DNA from: Actinomadura rupiterrae
GTDB taxonomy: Bacteria; Actinomycetota; Actinomycetes; Streptosporangiales; Streptosporangiaceae
Assembly: GCF_024172125.1 (NCBI RefSeq)
Contig: NZ_JAMZEA010000008.1
Coordinates: forward strand, 1 to 64,000
Direction: 5' to 3'
DNA length: 64,000 nucleotides
The notes under the pieces are model-generated. The model worked only from the letters and a program-made list of their open reading frames with translations. It ran no database searches and was not told the DNA's origin. The translations under genes were made by a program, and so were the position numbers. This document shows, one piece after another, positions 56,251-64,000 of the stretch (its first letter is position 1; every line of letters begins with the position of its first letter).

Positions 56251-57607
56251 TGTGCAGGGGCAATCGGAGGACGAAGCGGGCACCGCGGGCGGAGTCCTCG
56301 ATCGTCAGGGAGCCGCCGTGGGCTTGGGCGATCTCGCGGGCGATGGCCAGGCCGAGGCCGGTGCCGCCCGCATGGCGGCTGCGGGCGCTGTCCAGGCGGG
56401 TGAACCGCTCGAAGACCCGCTCCCGGTCGGCCTCCGGGACGCCGGTCCCGTCGTCCTGGACGGTCAGCACCGCCGTCCCGCCGGACGAGCTGACCGACAC
56501 CGCGATCGTGCCGTCCGCGTACCGCTCGGCGTTGTCCAGCAGGTTGCCCAGCAGCCGGACGAACTGCATCCGCACCCCGCGCACGCCGACGTCCAGGGCG
56601 AGGTCGGCGACCAGGCGCGGCGCGTCCGCGGCGCGGGGAACGGCGGCGCGGCGGGCCAGCTCGCGCCGGGCCAGCTCGCCGAGGTCCAGGTCCTCGCGGG
56701 CCGCGTTGCCGGTGCCGATGCGGGCGAGGAGCAGCAGGTCGGTGACGATGTGCTCCAGCCGGTCGGTGTCGCGCAGCGCCGACTCGACCACGCCCTTGAG
56801 GTCGGTGTCCTCGGGATGCATCGAGGCGTCCTCCAGGTTGGCGCGCAGGCCCGCGATCGGGGTGCGCAGCTCGTGCGAGGCGTCCGAGGCGAACTGGCGC
56901 TGCCGGTTCACCGCGCGCTCCAGCCGGTCGAGGGTCTGGTTGGCGGTCGCGGCGAGCTGGGCGATCTCGTCCTCGCCGGACGGCTGCGGCACCCGCCGGG
57001 ACAGGTCGCTGCCGCTGATCTCGGCGAGCTGGGCGCGGATCATCTCCACCGGGCGCAGCGTCCGGCCGACGACCCGCCAGGTCACCCAGGCGGCCAGCGC
57101 CGACAGGACCAGCACCGCGACCACGAGCAGGGCCTCCAGCGCGCCGTTCACCAGCAGTGCCGGGACGCCGGTCGCGGCGTAGACCACCACCGAGTCGGGC
57201 GCGGTGGTGACCCGGATCGCCTCGATGATCGTGCAGCGCCGGCCGAGGCCGTGGCCCTTGCACTCCTCGTAGTCGCGGACGCGCTCGTCCCGCGGCGGCC
57301 AGTACGCGCTGACCCGCGCGTGCCGTCCGGCGGCCGGGGTGGTGTCGAGCATGTTGCCGCCGGGCCCGACGACCTGGATCAGCACCCGCCCTCCGGAGTC
57401 GTCCGGGATGGGCGAGGCGAGCGAGCCGTCCCGGATCGCGGCGCTGGTCCGGCGCGCGGACTGCGCGCTGTCCCGGACGAGCGCGGCGTTCTCCGCGCCC
57501 CGGATGCCGAGGTCGGCCCCGGCGGCGATGCCGCCGAACACCACCGCGGCCAGCACCGCTGCGACCAGCGTGTCCCGCGCCCTGATCGACCGTGGCCGCA
57601 GCCGCAT
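56246..57607 (-). CDS. Orphan sensor histidine kinase
   Basis: 453 aa from ATG 57607 (GAGGAGG six bases upstream). Helix 1 (DTLVAAVLAAVVFGGIAAGADLG), an extracytoplasmic domain (about 30-165) containing an isolated Cys pair (EECKGHGLGRRC), helix 2 (ALEALLVVAVLVLSALAAWVTW), HAMP, HisKA FASDASHELRTPIAGLRANLE with the phospho-His, and HATPase_c (LLGNLLDNAERYADG, VQDDGTGVPEADRERVFERF, GGTGLGLAIAREIAQAHGG). No response regulator gene touches it; the nearest, at 59421, has its own kinase and opposite orientation. Confidence 0.93.
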   Translation of the reverse strand: MRLRPRSIRARDTLVAAVLAAVVFGGIAAGADLGIRGAENAALVRDSAQSARRTSAAIRDGSLASPIPDDSGGRVLIQVVGPGGNMLDTTPAAGRHARVSAYWPPRDERVRDYEECKGHGLGRRCTIIEAIRVTTAPDSVVVYAATGVPALLVNGALEALLVVAVLVLSALAAWVTWRVVGRTLRPVEMIRAQLAEISGSDLSRRVPQPSGEDEIAQLAATANQTLDRLERAVNRQRQFASDASHELRTPIAGLRANLEDASMHPEDTDLKGVVESALRDTDRLEHIVTDLLLLARIGTGNAAREDLDLGELARRELARRAAVPRAADAPRLVADLALDVGVRGVRMQFVRLLGNLLDNAERYADGTIAVSVSSSGGTAVLTVQDDGTGVPEADRERVFERFTRLDSARSRHAGGTGLGLAIAREIAQAHGGSLTIEDSARGARFVLRLPLHT

Positions 57608-57876
57608 GGTGCTCCTCCTCACATCCATCACAGCGTGTCACGGCGCCGGCCGCGCCGTCCTCACTCTCGGTCTCCCGCCGGTGCGCGGAACGGCCCGCGC
57701 ACGCGTCGCTCCTGGCCCCCGGGTCCTCTCGCGGCCCCCGCCCACCACGGCACGTCGGCGGACGGTGACACTCCGGAGCGCGGTTATCGGCGCGCCCGTA
57801 ACCCCGCTCCGGGTTTCCCCAGTCCAGATCTGGACATTTGGCTCAGAAGACCATATCCGCGGCAGAAGGCGAGGAC

Positions 57877-59358
57877 ATGGGACGGGACGTTTCCGCCGCG
57901 ACCATCAGCGGTATGGACCGGCGCAGGTACCGGGAGAAGGTGCGGCGCGACCTCGACGTGCTCGCGCGGATGCTGGGCGAGTCGCAGTTCGAGTTCGACC
58001 GGCCGCACATCGGGCTGGAGATCGAGCTCAACCTGATCGACGCCGCCGGCGATCCGCTGATGCGCAACGCCGACGTGCTGAAGGCCATCGCCGACCCGGC
58101 CTGGGCGACCGAGCTGGGCCAGTTCAACCTGGAGATCAACATCCCCCCGCGCGAGCTCGGCGGCGACAACGCGCACGAGCTGGAACAGGAGGTCCGGGAC
58201 CATCTGGTCCACGCCGAGGCGCACGCCCGCGAGGTCGGCGCCGAGCTGGTGACGATCGGCATCCTGCCGACGCTCCGGCGCGCCGACATCGGCGAGGAGG
58301 CGCTGTCGGCGAACAACCGGTACAAGCTGCTCAACGACGAGATCTTCGCGGCACGCGGCGAGGAGATCCGGATCGACATCGACGGTCCGGAGCCGCTGTG
58401 CATGCACACCGACACGATCACTCCGGAGGCCGCCTGCACCAGCGTCCAGTTCCACATCCAGGTCAGCCCGGAGCGGTTCGCCGCGCACTGGAACGCGGCG
58501 CAGGCCATCGCCGGCCCGCAGGTCGCGCTCGCCGCGAACGCGCCGTTCCTGTTCGGGCACCGGCTGTGGCGCGAGACCCGGATCCCCCTGTTCGAGCAGG
58601 CCACCGACACCAGGCCGGACGAGCTGAAGGCGCAGGGCGTGCGGCCCCGGGTCTGGTTCGGCGAGCGCTGGATCACCTCGGTCTTCGACCTGTTCGAGGA
58701 GAACACCCGCTACTTCCCCGCGCTGCTCCCGATCTGCGAGGAGGAGGACCCCGAGGCCGTGCTCGACGGCGGCGGCATCCCCGAGCTGCCCGAGCTCGCC
58801 CTGCACAACGGCACGATCTACCGCTGGAACCGGCCGATCTACGCGGTCGTCAACGGGCGGCCGCACCTGCGGGTGGAGAACCGCGTGCTGCCCGCCGGGC
58901 CGACCGTCGCCGACACCGTCGCCAACGGCGCGTTCTACTACGGGCTGCTGCGCGTCCTCGCCGAGGAGGAGCGCCCGGTCTGGTCGCGGATGTCGTTCGC
59001 GACCGCGCGGGAGAACCTGCACCGCGCGGCCCGGGACGGCATCGACGCCCGGCTCTACTGGCCCGGCCTCGGCGAGCTCCCCGCGTCCGAGCTGGTGCTG
59101 CACCGGCTGCTCCCGCTCGCGCACGAGGGCCTGGACCGCTGGGGCGTCGAGCCGTCCCGCCGGGACCGGCTGCTCGGCATCATCGAGGGCCGCTGCCTGG
59201 CCGGACGCACCGGGGCGGACTGGCAGATCGGCACCGTCGAGGCCGTCGAGGAGCGCATCGGGCCGCGCCGTCCCGATGCGCTGCGCGCGATGACCCGCTC
59301 GTACGTGCGCAACATGAACTCCAACGAACCCGTGCACACCTGGCCGATCGGTCCGTGA
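57877..59358 (+). CDS. GCS2-family glutamate-cysteine-ligase-like enzyme
   Basis: 493 aa from ATG 57877. GCS2 (YbdK-type carboxylate-amine ligase) motifs: HIGLEIELNLID, then GQFNLEINIPP, HTDTITPEAACTSVQFHIQV, ALAANAPFLFG, RVWFGERW, LHNGTIYRWNRPIYAV and LRVENRVLPAGPT. The E-x-E and N-x-E motifs supply Mg-ATP ligands. It would couple a carboxylate (Glu) with an amine. Actinobacteria make mycothiol rather than glutathione, so the true product may be a different gamma-glutamyl or amide compound. The 269 bp before it hold only the divergent promoters; no partner gene follows. Confidence 0.88.
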   Translation: MGRDVSAATISGMDRRRYREKVRRDLDVLARMLGESQFEFDRPHIGLEIELNLIDAAGDPLMRNADVLKAIADPAWATELGQFNLEINIPPRELGGDNAHELEQEVRDHLVHAEAHAREVGAELVTIGILPTLRRADIGEEALSANNRYKLLNDEIFAARGEEIRIDIDGPEPLCMHTDTITPEAACTSVQFHIQVSPERFAAHWNAAQAIAGPQVALAANAPFLFGHRLWRETRIPLFEQATDTRPDELKAQGVRPRVWFGERWITSVFDLFEENTRYFPALLPICEEEDPEAVLDGGGIPELPELALHNGTIYRWNRPIYAVVNGRPHLRVENRVLPAGPTVADTVANGAFYYGLLRVLAEEERPVWSRMSFATARENLHRAARDGIDARLYWPGLGELPASELVLHRLLPLAHEGLDRWGVEPSRRDRLLGIIEGRCLAGRTGADWQIGTVEAVEERIGPRRPDALRAMTRSYVRNMNSNEPVHTWPIGP

Positions 59359-59420
59359 TCGACACAGGATCCGCACAACCCGCCCTGGGAGCGCGCGCAC
59401 CGCGCTCCTAGGGTCGGGTC

Positions 59421-60095
59421 ATGCGCATCCTGGTCGTCGAGGACGAACCCACCATCGCCAAGGCGGTCGCCGACCGGCTGTCCGCCGAGGGCTTCGCGGT
59501 GGAGACGGCCGCGGACGGGCCGTCCGCCGTCGCGCGGGCGCGCGAGACCTCCCCCGACCTGATCGTCCTGGACGTGATGCTGCCCGGCTTCGACGGGCTG
59601 GAGGTCTGCCGCCGCGTCCAGGCGGACCGTCCCGTCCCGGTGCTGATGCTCACCGCCCGCGACGACGAGACCGACAAGCTCGTCGGGCTCGGCGTCGGCG
59701 CGGACGACTACCTCACCAAGCCGTTCAGCATGCGCGAGCTGGTCGCCCGCATCCGCGCGCTGCTCCGCCGCGTCGAGCGCGCCGCGACGCTGTCCACCGC
59801 CGAGCCCGTCACCCGGCTCGGCCCGCTGGAGATCGACCAGCGCTCCCACCGCGTCCGCCGGGACGGCTCGGAGGTGCACCTCACCCCGACCGAGTTCGAC
59901 CTGCTCAGCTGCCTCGCCCGGCACCCCGGCGCCGTCCTCACCCGGGCCGTCCTGCTGGAGGAGGTCTGGGACTGGTCCGACGCGTCCGGCACCCGCGTCG
60001 TCGACGGCCACGTCAAGGCGCTGCGCCGCAAGCTCGGCCCGGACCTCATCCGCACCGTCCACGGCGTCGGCTACAGCCTGGAGGCCCGCCCATGA
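59421..60095 (+). CDS. OmpR/PhoB-type response regulator
   Basis: 224 aa. Receiver: MRILVVEDEPTIAKAVADRL (acidic pocket), LIVLDVMLPGFDG with phospho-Asp at about 51, LMLTARDD, and DDYLTKPFSMRELVARI with the Lys. Winged HTH: LTPTEFDLLSCLARHPGAVLTRAVLLEEVW, RVVDGHVKALRRKLG. Overlaps the kinase gene by ATGA. Confidence 0.96.
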   Translation: MRILVVEDEPTIAKAVADRLSAEGFAVETAADGPSAVARARETSPDLIVLDVMLPGFDGLEVCRRVQADRPVPVLMLTARDDETDKLVGLGVGADDYLTKPFSMRELVARIRALLRRVERAATLSTAEPVTRLGPLEIDQRSHRVRRDGSEVHLTPTEFDLLSCLARHPGAVLTRAVLLEEVWDWSDASGTRVVDGHVKALRRKLGPDLIRTVHGVGYSLEARP

Positions 60096-61174
60096 CCGGC
60101 CCGGCGGGGTTCGTGTGGGAGCGGTTGCGGCGGCCGCGCGGGTCGGCGGCGCACGCGTGGGAGCGGCTGCCGCGGCCGCTGGACCCGCTGCGCTCGATCA
60201 AGGTGAAGCTCGGCGTGCTGGTCGTGGTGACCGCGTGCATCGCGATCCTGATCGTCCTCTGGGGGTACCCGCTGGGGTTCCGGGGGCGCGAGACGGTCCC
60301 GGTCGGGCTGCTGATCGCGCTGGTGATCACGCAGCTGATCGCGCACGGGATGACCGCGCCGCTGCGCGAGATGACGGCGGCGGCGCGGGCGATGGCGCGC
60401 GGCGACTACTCCCGCCGGGTGCGCTCCACCTCGCGGGACGAGGTGGGCGAGCTGGCCCGCGCGTTCAACCGGATGGCCGCCGACCTCGCCGCCGTGGACC
60501 GGCAGCGGCAGGAGTTCGTCGCGAACGTGTCGCACGAGCTGCGCACGCCGATCAGCGCGCTGCACGCCGTCCTGGAGAACGTCGCGGACGGCGTCACCCC
60601 GGCGAGCCCCGAGGTGCTCGAATCGGCGCTGGAGCAGACCGAGCGGCTCGGCCGCCTGGTCGGGCAGCTGCTCGACCTGTCCAAGGTGGACGCCGGGGCC
60701 GTCCCGCTCGACCTGCGCGAGCTGGAGGTCGCCGGGTTCGTGGACGAGGTGACCGCCGCGTTCCCCGACACCCCGGTCAAGGCGGACATCGCGCCCGGGC
60801 TGTGCTGCGTCGCCGACCGCGACCGGCTGCACCAGGTGCTCGCGAACCTGCTCGACAACGCCGTCCGGCACGGCCCGTCCGACGGCGCGGTGTCGATCAC
60901 GGCGCGTCCCGGCGACGGCGCGGGCTCGCTCGTCCTGGAGGTCTCGGACGAGGGCCCCGGCATCCCGAAGGGCCAGCGCGAGCGCGTCTTCGAGCGCTTC
61001 TCGCGCGGCGCGTCCGGCGCGGCCACCCCCGACGGCGGCACCGGCCTCGGCCTCGCCATCGCCCGCTGGGTCGTGACCATGCACAACGGCCGCATCGGCG
61101 TCGTCGACACCCCGCACGGCTGCCGCATCCGCGTAACCCTCCCCGCCCGGGGGTGCGCCGGCGGCGGAGGGTGA
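60092..61174 (+). CDS. Sensor histidine kinase with minimal sensing loop
   Basis: 360 aa. Helices IKVKLGVLVVVTACIAILIVLWG and VPVGLLIALVITQLIAHGM are separated by only about 15 residues, so there is almost no extracytoplasmic sensor; the input is probably in the membrane. HAMP, HisKA FVANVSHELRTPISALHAVLE, and HATPase_c LANLLDNAVRHGPSDG, VSDEGPGIPKGQRERVFERF, GGTGLGLAIARWVV. The last codons (GGGG then stop) fall in a repeat derived from the 3' end of the convergent pucR gene, so this C-terminus may be recent. Confidence 0.95.
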   Translation: MTGPAGFVWERLRRPRGSAAHAWERLPRPLDPLRSIKVKLGVLVVVTACIAILIVLWGYPLGFRGRETVPVGLLIALVITQLIAHGMTAPLREMTAAARAMARGDYSRRVRSTSRDEVGELARAFNRMAADLAAVDRQRQEFVANVSHELRTPISALHAVLENVADGVTPASPEVLESALEQTERLGRLVGQLLDLSKVDAGAVPLDLRELEVAGFVDEVTAAFPDTPVKADIAPGLCCVADRDRLHQVLANLLDNAVRHGPSDGAVSITARPGDGAGSLVLEVSDEGPGIPKGQRERVFERFSRGASGAATPDGGTGLGLAIARWVVTMHNGRIGVVDTPHGCRIRVTLPARGCAGGGG

Positions 61175-61205
61175 CGATCACGCCTAGCGGCGGAGGGTGA
61201 CGATC
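61161..61205 (-). repeat. 19-bp direct repeat (period 26) shared by two convergent gene ends
   Basis: GCGGCGGAGGGTGACGATC occurs exactly at 61161-61179 and 61187-61205. The right copy is the last codons of pucR (minus strand); the left copy lies past the pucR stop and supplies the last codons and TGA stop of the plus-strand kinase gene. Confidence 0.9.
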
Positions 61206-62470
61206 TCGCCGGTCTCGCCGACGGCCTCGCGGTGCGCGTCGAGGAGGTGCTCGCCGGCGCCGGACGCGAGCAGGGCGCGGGCGCGCAGCACGATCTCCAG
61301 GTCGAAGCGCAGGTCGGGGTCGAGGAGCTGGTCGCCGAACAGCTCCTCCAGCTGGCGCAGCCGGTAGCGGACGGTCTGCGGGTGGACGTGCAGCCGCATC
61401 GCGACCTCGTTGGCGTTGCGGCCGGACTGGAGCCAGGCGAGCAGCGTCTCGGCGAGCCGGTCCTGCTGGCTGACGCGCAGGTGGGCGAGGGGTTCCAGGC
61501 GCAGCGCCGCGAGCGAGGAGATCAGGTCCTCGTCCTGGAAGAGGATCAGCGTGGACATGTGCTCGACGCTGCGCACCACGCCGCCGTCGGTGTCGATCAC
61601 GCCGCGGTCCACCAGCGCGAGCGTCTTGCGCGCCCACTGCACCGAGCGGGCGGCCTCGGCGACCGGGACGGTCGGGCCGACGACGGCGAGCGTCCCGGCG
61701 AGCGCGCGGTCGATCAGCCGGGCGCGGCCCGGGCCGTCCGGGTCGGGGACGATCAGGGACGGCGTGCGGCGGGTCAGGTCGGCCAGCACGTCCGGCGGGA
61801 ACGCGGGGTGGTTCGACCCGGCGGGCGGGCGGCCGAGCGCGACCGCCGCGACGGTCCGCGGGACGGGCCAGTGCGCGGCGGCGGCGAGGTCGGCGATCGC
61901 CTCGGGCGCGGCGGGCGGGTCGGCGAACAGCAGGTCGAGCAGGCGCTTGCGGCGGCGCTGCATCTCCCCCGCGACGGCGGCCTTGGCCTGCGCGTACCCC
62001 TCGGCCGCGGCGGCGGCCAGCTCGTCCTGGACGAGCATCAGCGCCTCGCCGACCGCGCCGAGCGTGCGCGGCCCGACGTCCAGCATCGCGGCGCCGTCGG
62101 CGATCCGGCGCCAGGCGACCATCGCGCCGACCCGCATCGCGGACTGCATCGCGTCCAGGCTGCGGCCCTCGCCCGCCTCGCCGCGGCCGATCGCGCGGAA
62201 GAAGTCGGCGACCGCGGCGGGCTCCTGGTGGGGGTCGGCGATCCGCTCGACGAAGTGGTGCAGCACCCGCTCGACGGCGAGCCGGAGCGTGCCCGAGTAG
62301 GGACCGTCGCCCGGCCGGTCGTACTCGCGGACCCGGCTCTGGATCTCGGCGATCATGTCGTCGGCGACCTCGTCCAGGTTCGGGCGCATGTGGTCGGCCA
62401 GCTCCCTGGGCAGGTCCGCCCAGGGCCGCCCGTCGCCCGTCCCGGTCCCTCCCGTCACATCGTCGGTCAC
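61184..62470 (-). CDS. PucR/CdaR-type transcriptional regulator
   Basis: 428 aa, GTG start. The N-terminal half is helical (DEVADDMIAEIQSRVREYDR, AVERVLHHFVERIADP, GRSLDAMQSAMRVGAMVAWRRI), followed by a GGDEF-like degenerate middle. The C-terminal PucR HTH reads LAETLLAWLQSGRNANEVAMRLHVHPQTVRYRLRQLEELFGDQLLDPDLRFDLEIVLRAR. Divergent from the qcrB-like gene across 284 bp. This spacer contains a GTGTG-N-CACAC patch and AT-rich stretches (GGGAAAATTGCTCACATTTGAG) likely to hold both promoters. Confidence 0.92.
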   Translation of the reverse strand: MTDDVTGGTGTGDGRPWADLPRELADHMRPNLDEVADDMIAEIQSRVREYDRPGDGPYSGTLRLAVERVLHHFVERIADPHQEPAAVADFFRAIGRGEAGEGRSLDAMQSAMRVGAMVAWRRIADGAAMLDVGPRTLGAVGEALMLVQDELAAAAAEGYAQAKAAVAGEMQRRRKRLLDLLFADPPAAPEAIADLAAAAHWPVPRTVAAVALGRPPAGSNHPAFPPDVLADLTRRTPSLIVPDPDGPGRARLIDRALAGTLAVVGPTVPVAEAARSVQWARKTLALVDRGVIDTDGGVVRSVEHMSTLILFQDEDLISSLAALRLEPLAHLRVSQQDRLAETLLAWLQSGRNANEVAMRLHVHPQTVRYRLRQLEELFGDQLLDPDLRFDLEIVLRARALLASGAGEHLLDAHREAVGETGEIVTLRR

Positions 62471-62754
62471 GCCGCTCCCCCCGGTGCCGGTTACTCCCTG
62501 TGTGCCTTACAGCTACACACGGGAAAATTGCTCACATTTGAGTCTAGTGTGGGGAAAATCATGACCAGAACCAAGGGTCCGGCGGCGGTCCACGGCGATC
62601 GTTGACCTGATTCGGCCGTCCGGGTTGACGAAGTTGCACTAAAACCCCCATGGAACCGTCCGGAAGTCGGTGCCACATTGGAGGGGCCAGGTGAACCCGA
62701 GAGGCGGCCGCGGACGCCCCGAACCGGCCCGGCCGCCGGTTTCTGGAGGCTGCG

Positions 62755-64000
62755 GTGACCGGTGCGTCCCCCGAAAAGCCGCACGGACCGTCCCCCGCGA
62801 CTACTCAACGTGATCAAGCGCCGGAGCGGTTGCGCGGCGCGGGCCGGGCGCTCGACGAGCGGTTCGGCGGGACGCCGTTCCTCCGCACGGCGATGCGCAA
62901 GGCGTTCCCCGACCACTGGAGCTTCCTGCTCGGCGAGATCGCGATGTACGCGTTCGTCGTCATCCTGCTGACCGGCGTCTTCCTGACGCTGTTCTTCAAC
63001 CCGTCCATGCAGGAGGTCAGCTACCACGGCTCGTACGTGCCGCTGCGGGGCGTCCGGATGAGCCAGGCGTACGAGTCGACGCTGCGGATCAGCTTCGACG
63101 TGCGCGGCGGGCTGCTGATGCGGCAGATCCACCACTGGGCCACGGTGATCTTCCTCGGCGCGATCGTCATCCACCTGCTGCGCAACTTCTTCACCGGCGC
63201 GTTCCGCAAGCCGCGCGAGCTGAACTGGCTGATCGGGATCGTGCTGTTCATGCTGGTCATGCTGAACGGCCTGTTCGGCTACTCGCTGCCGGACGACCTG
63301 CTCTCCGGCACCGGCATCCGGATCCTCGAAGGCGTGATCCTGTCGATCCCGGTGGTCGGCAGCTACGTCCTGATGTTCGTGTTCGGCGGCGAGTTCCCCG
63401 GGGACGACATCGTGCCGCGGCTGTACGTCATCCACATCCTGCTCATCCCGGGCATCCTGCTGGCGCTGATCCCGCTGCACGCGGTCGTGCTGACCTGGCG
63501 GCAGACGCACACCCAGTTCCCCGGCAAGGGCGCGACGAACAGGGTCCAGTACGGCTACCCGTTCTTCCCGGTCTTCATCGCCAAGACCACCGCGTTCTTC
63601 CTCTGGGTCTTCGGCGTCTGCGCCCTGCTCGCGACGTTCTTCCAGATCAACCCGATCTGGCTGTTCGGCCCGTACGACCCGGGCGCGATCAGCGCCGGCT
63701 CCCAACCCGACTGGTACATGGGCTGGCTGGAGGGCTCGCTGCGGATGATGCCCAACTGGGAGATCACCGCGTGGGGCCACTCCCTCCCGCTGAACGTGAT
63801 CGTCCCGGCCCTGGTCGTCCCCGGCCTGCTGTTCACCGGCCTCGCCGCCTACCCGTTCCTGGAACGCTGGGTCACCGGCGACCACGCCGTCCACCACCTG
63901 CTGGACCGCCCCCGCGACGTCCCGCCCCGCACCGGCATCGGCGTCGCCGGCGTCACCTTCTACGGCGTCCTGTGGGCCGCGGGCGGCAACGACATCCTCG
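62755..64000 (+). CDS. qcrB: Cytochrome bc1 complex cytochrome b subunit (QcrB-like), 3' end off the window
   Basis: 415 codons visible, GTG start with GGAGG five bases upstream. Cytochrome b features: HWSFLLGEIAMYAFVVILLTGVFL, LMRQIHHWATVIFLGAIVIHLLRNFFTGAFRKPRELNWLIG, with the haem-ligand histidines on helix B, then YVIHILLIPGILLALIPLHAVVLTWRQTHTQFPGKG with those on helix D, and the Qo-site motif QPDWYMGWLEGSLRMMPNWE. In actinobacteria qcrB normally follows qcrC and qcrA; here neither precedes it and the neighbour is a divergent PucR gene. It therefore looks like a second, stand-alone copy. N-terminal 25 residues are a Pro-rich extension. Confidence 0.93.
   Translation, partial: MTGASPEKPHGPSPATTQRDQAPERLRGAGRALDERFGGTPFLRTAMRKAFPDHWSFLLGEIAMYAFVVILLTGVFLTLFFNPSMQEVSYHGSYVPLRGVRMSQAYESTLRISFDVRGGLLMRQIHHWATVIFLGAIVIHLLRNFFTGAFRKPRELNWLIGIVLFMLVMLNGLFGYSLPDDLLSGTGIRILEGVILSIPVVGSYVLMFVFGGEFPGDDIVPRLYVIHILLIPGILLALIPLHAVVLTWRQTHTQFPGKGATNRVQYGYPFFPVFIAKTTAFFLWVFGVCALLATFFQINPIWLFGPYDPGAISAGSQPDWYMGWLEGSLRMMPNWEITAWGHSLPLNVIVPALVVPGLLFTGLAAYPFLERWVTGDHAVHHLLDRPRDVPPRTGIGVAGVTFYGVLWAAGGNDIL

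Noticed and set aside
1..64000. Mobile elements, tRNA genes, prophage
   Set aside because: No transposase, integrase, terminal inverted repeats, tRNA cloverleaf or phage structural gene was seen on either strand.

Overview
The window is about 64 kb of very GC-rich DNA (around 72-74% by eye). Genes show strong G/C preference at third codon positions, many GTG and a few TTG starts, and many ATGA stop/start overlaps. Together with the mycelial-actinomycete gene repertoire this points to an actinobacterium, probably Streptosporangiales/Thermomonosporaceae (Actinomadura-like); the genus is inference. I see no rRNA, tRNA, CRISPR, transposase or prophage. The window looks like chromosome, opening inside nrdB and closing inside a qcrB-like gene.

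Layout. 1-3.4 kb: class Ia ribonucleotide reductase genes nrdA and nrdB on the minus strand, behind a cobalamin riboswitch and tandem NrdR-type boxes. 3.5-5.6 kb: copper-linked operon (membrane protein, YcnI, CopC). 5.7-11.5 kb: a monooxygenase/truncated-haemoglobin fusion, a three-gene ECF-sigma operon, and an SDR/DGPF/ECF42-sigma cluster with a matching ECF42-type promoter. 11.5-19.2 kb: MFS/LysR divergon, two acyl-CoA synthetases with a LuxR-type regulator, and an azoreductase/TetR divergon with two operators. 19.3-21.5 kb: two tandem paralogous membrane proteins of unknown function. 21.5-28.1 kb: a divergent six-gene catabolic unit (GntP permease, N-acyl-D-amino-acid deacylase-like enzyme, D-threonine-aldolase-fold lyase; KDG kinase, IclR, RidA). 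Its parts fit a route from N-acyl-D-glucosaminate to 2-keto-3-deoxy-6-phosphogluconate. 28.1-36.4 kb: FetB-like permease, polysaccharide deacetylase, drug exporter, MMPL transporter with a divergent NarL-type two-component system, and a lipoprotein. 36.5-44.1 kb: an atypical crotonase, a minimal Rho, a membrane Ser/Thr kinase, and GT4, PIG-L and flippase-like genes. 44.1-55.5 kb: acyl-CoA/sterol-type catabolism (two FadD-type ligases, MaoC, Ltp thiolase-like), a phytase-like secreted protein, a SigE-like sigma factor, a WD40 kinase and a TetR. 55.6-64 kb: YceI, an orphan histidine kinase, a GCS2-family ligase, an OmpR-type two-component system, a PucR-family regulator and a stand-alone cytochrome b (QcrB-like).

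One recurring oddity is that at least six genes carry a short tandem copy of their own 3' end, usually with the stop codon, just downstream (periods 19, 19, 19, 26, 34, 38 bp). None of these periods is a multiple of three, whereas short repeats inside coding sequence (15 bp, 24 bp) are.

Start codons were chosen from Shine-Dalgarno spacing, overlap with the upstream gene and family length. Functions come from motif and family recognition by eye; no search was run.
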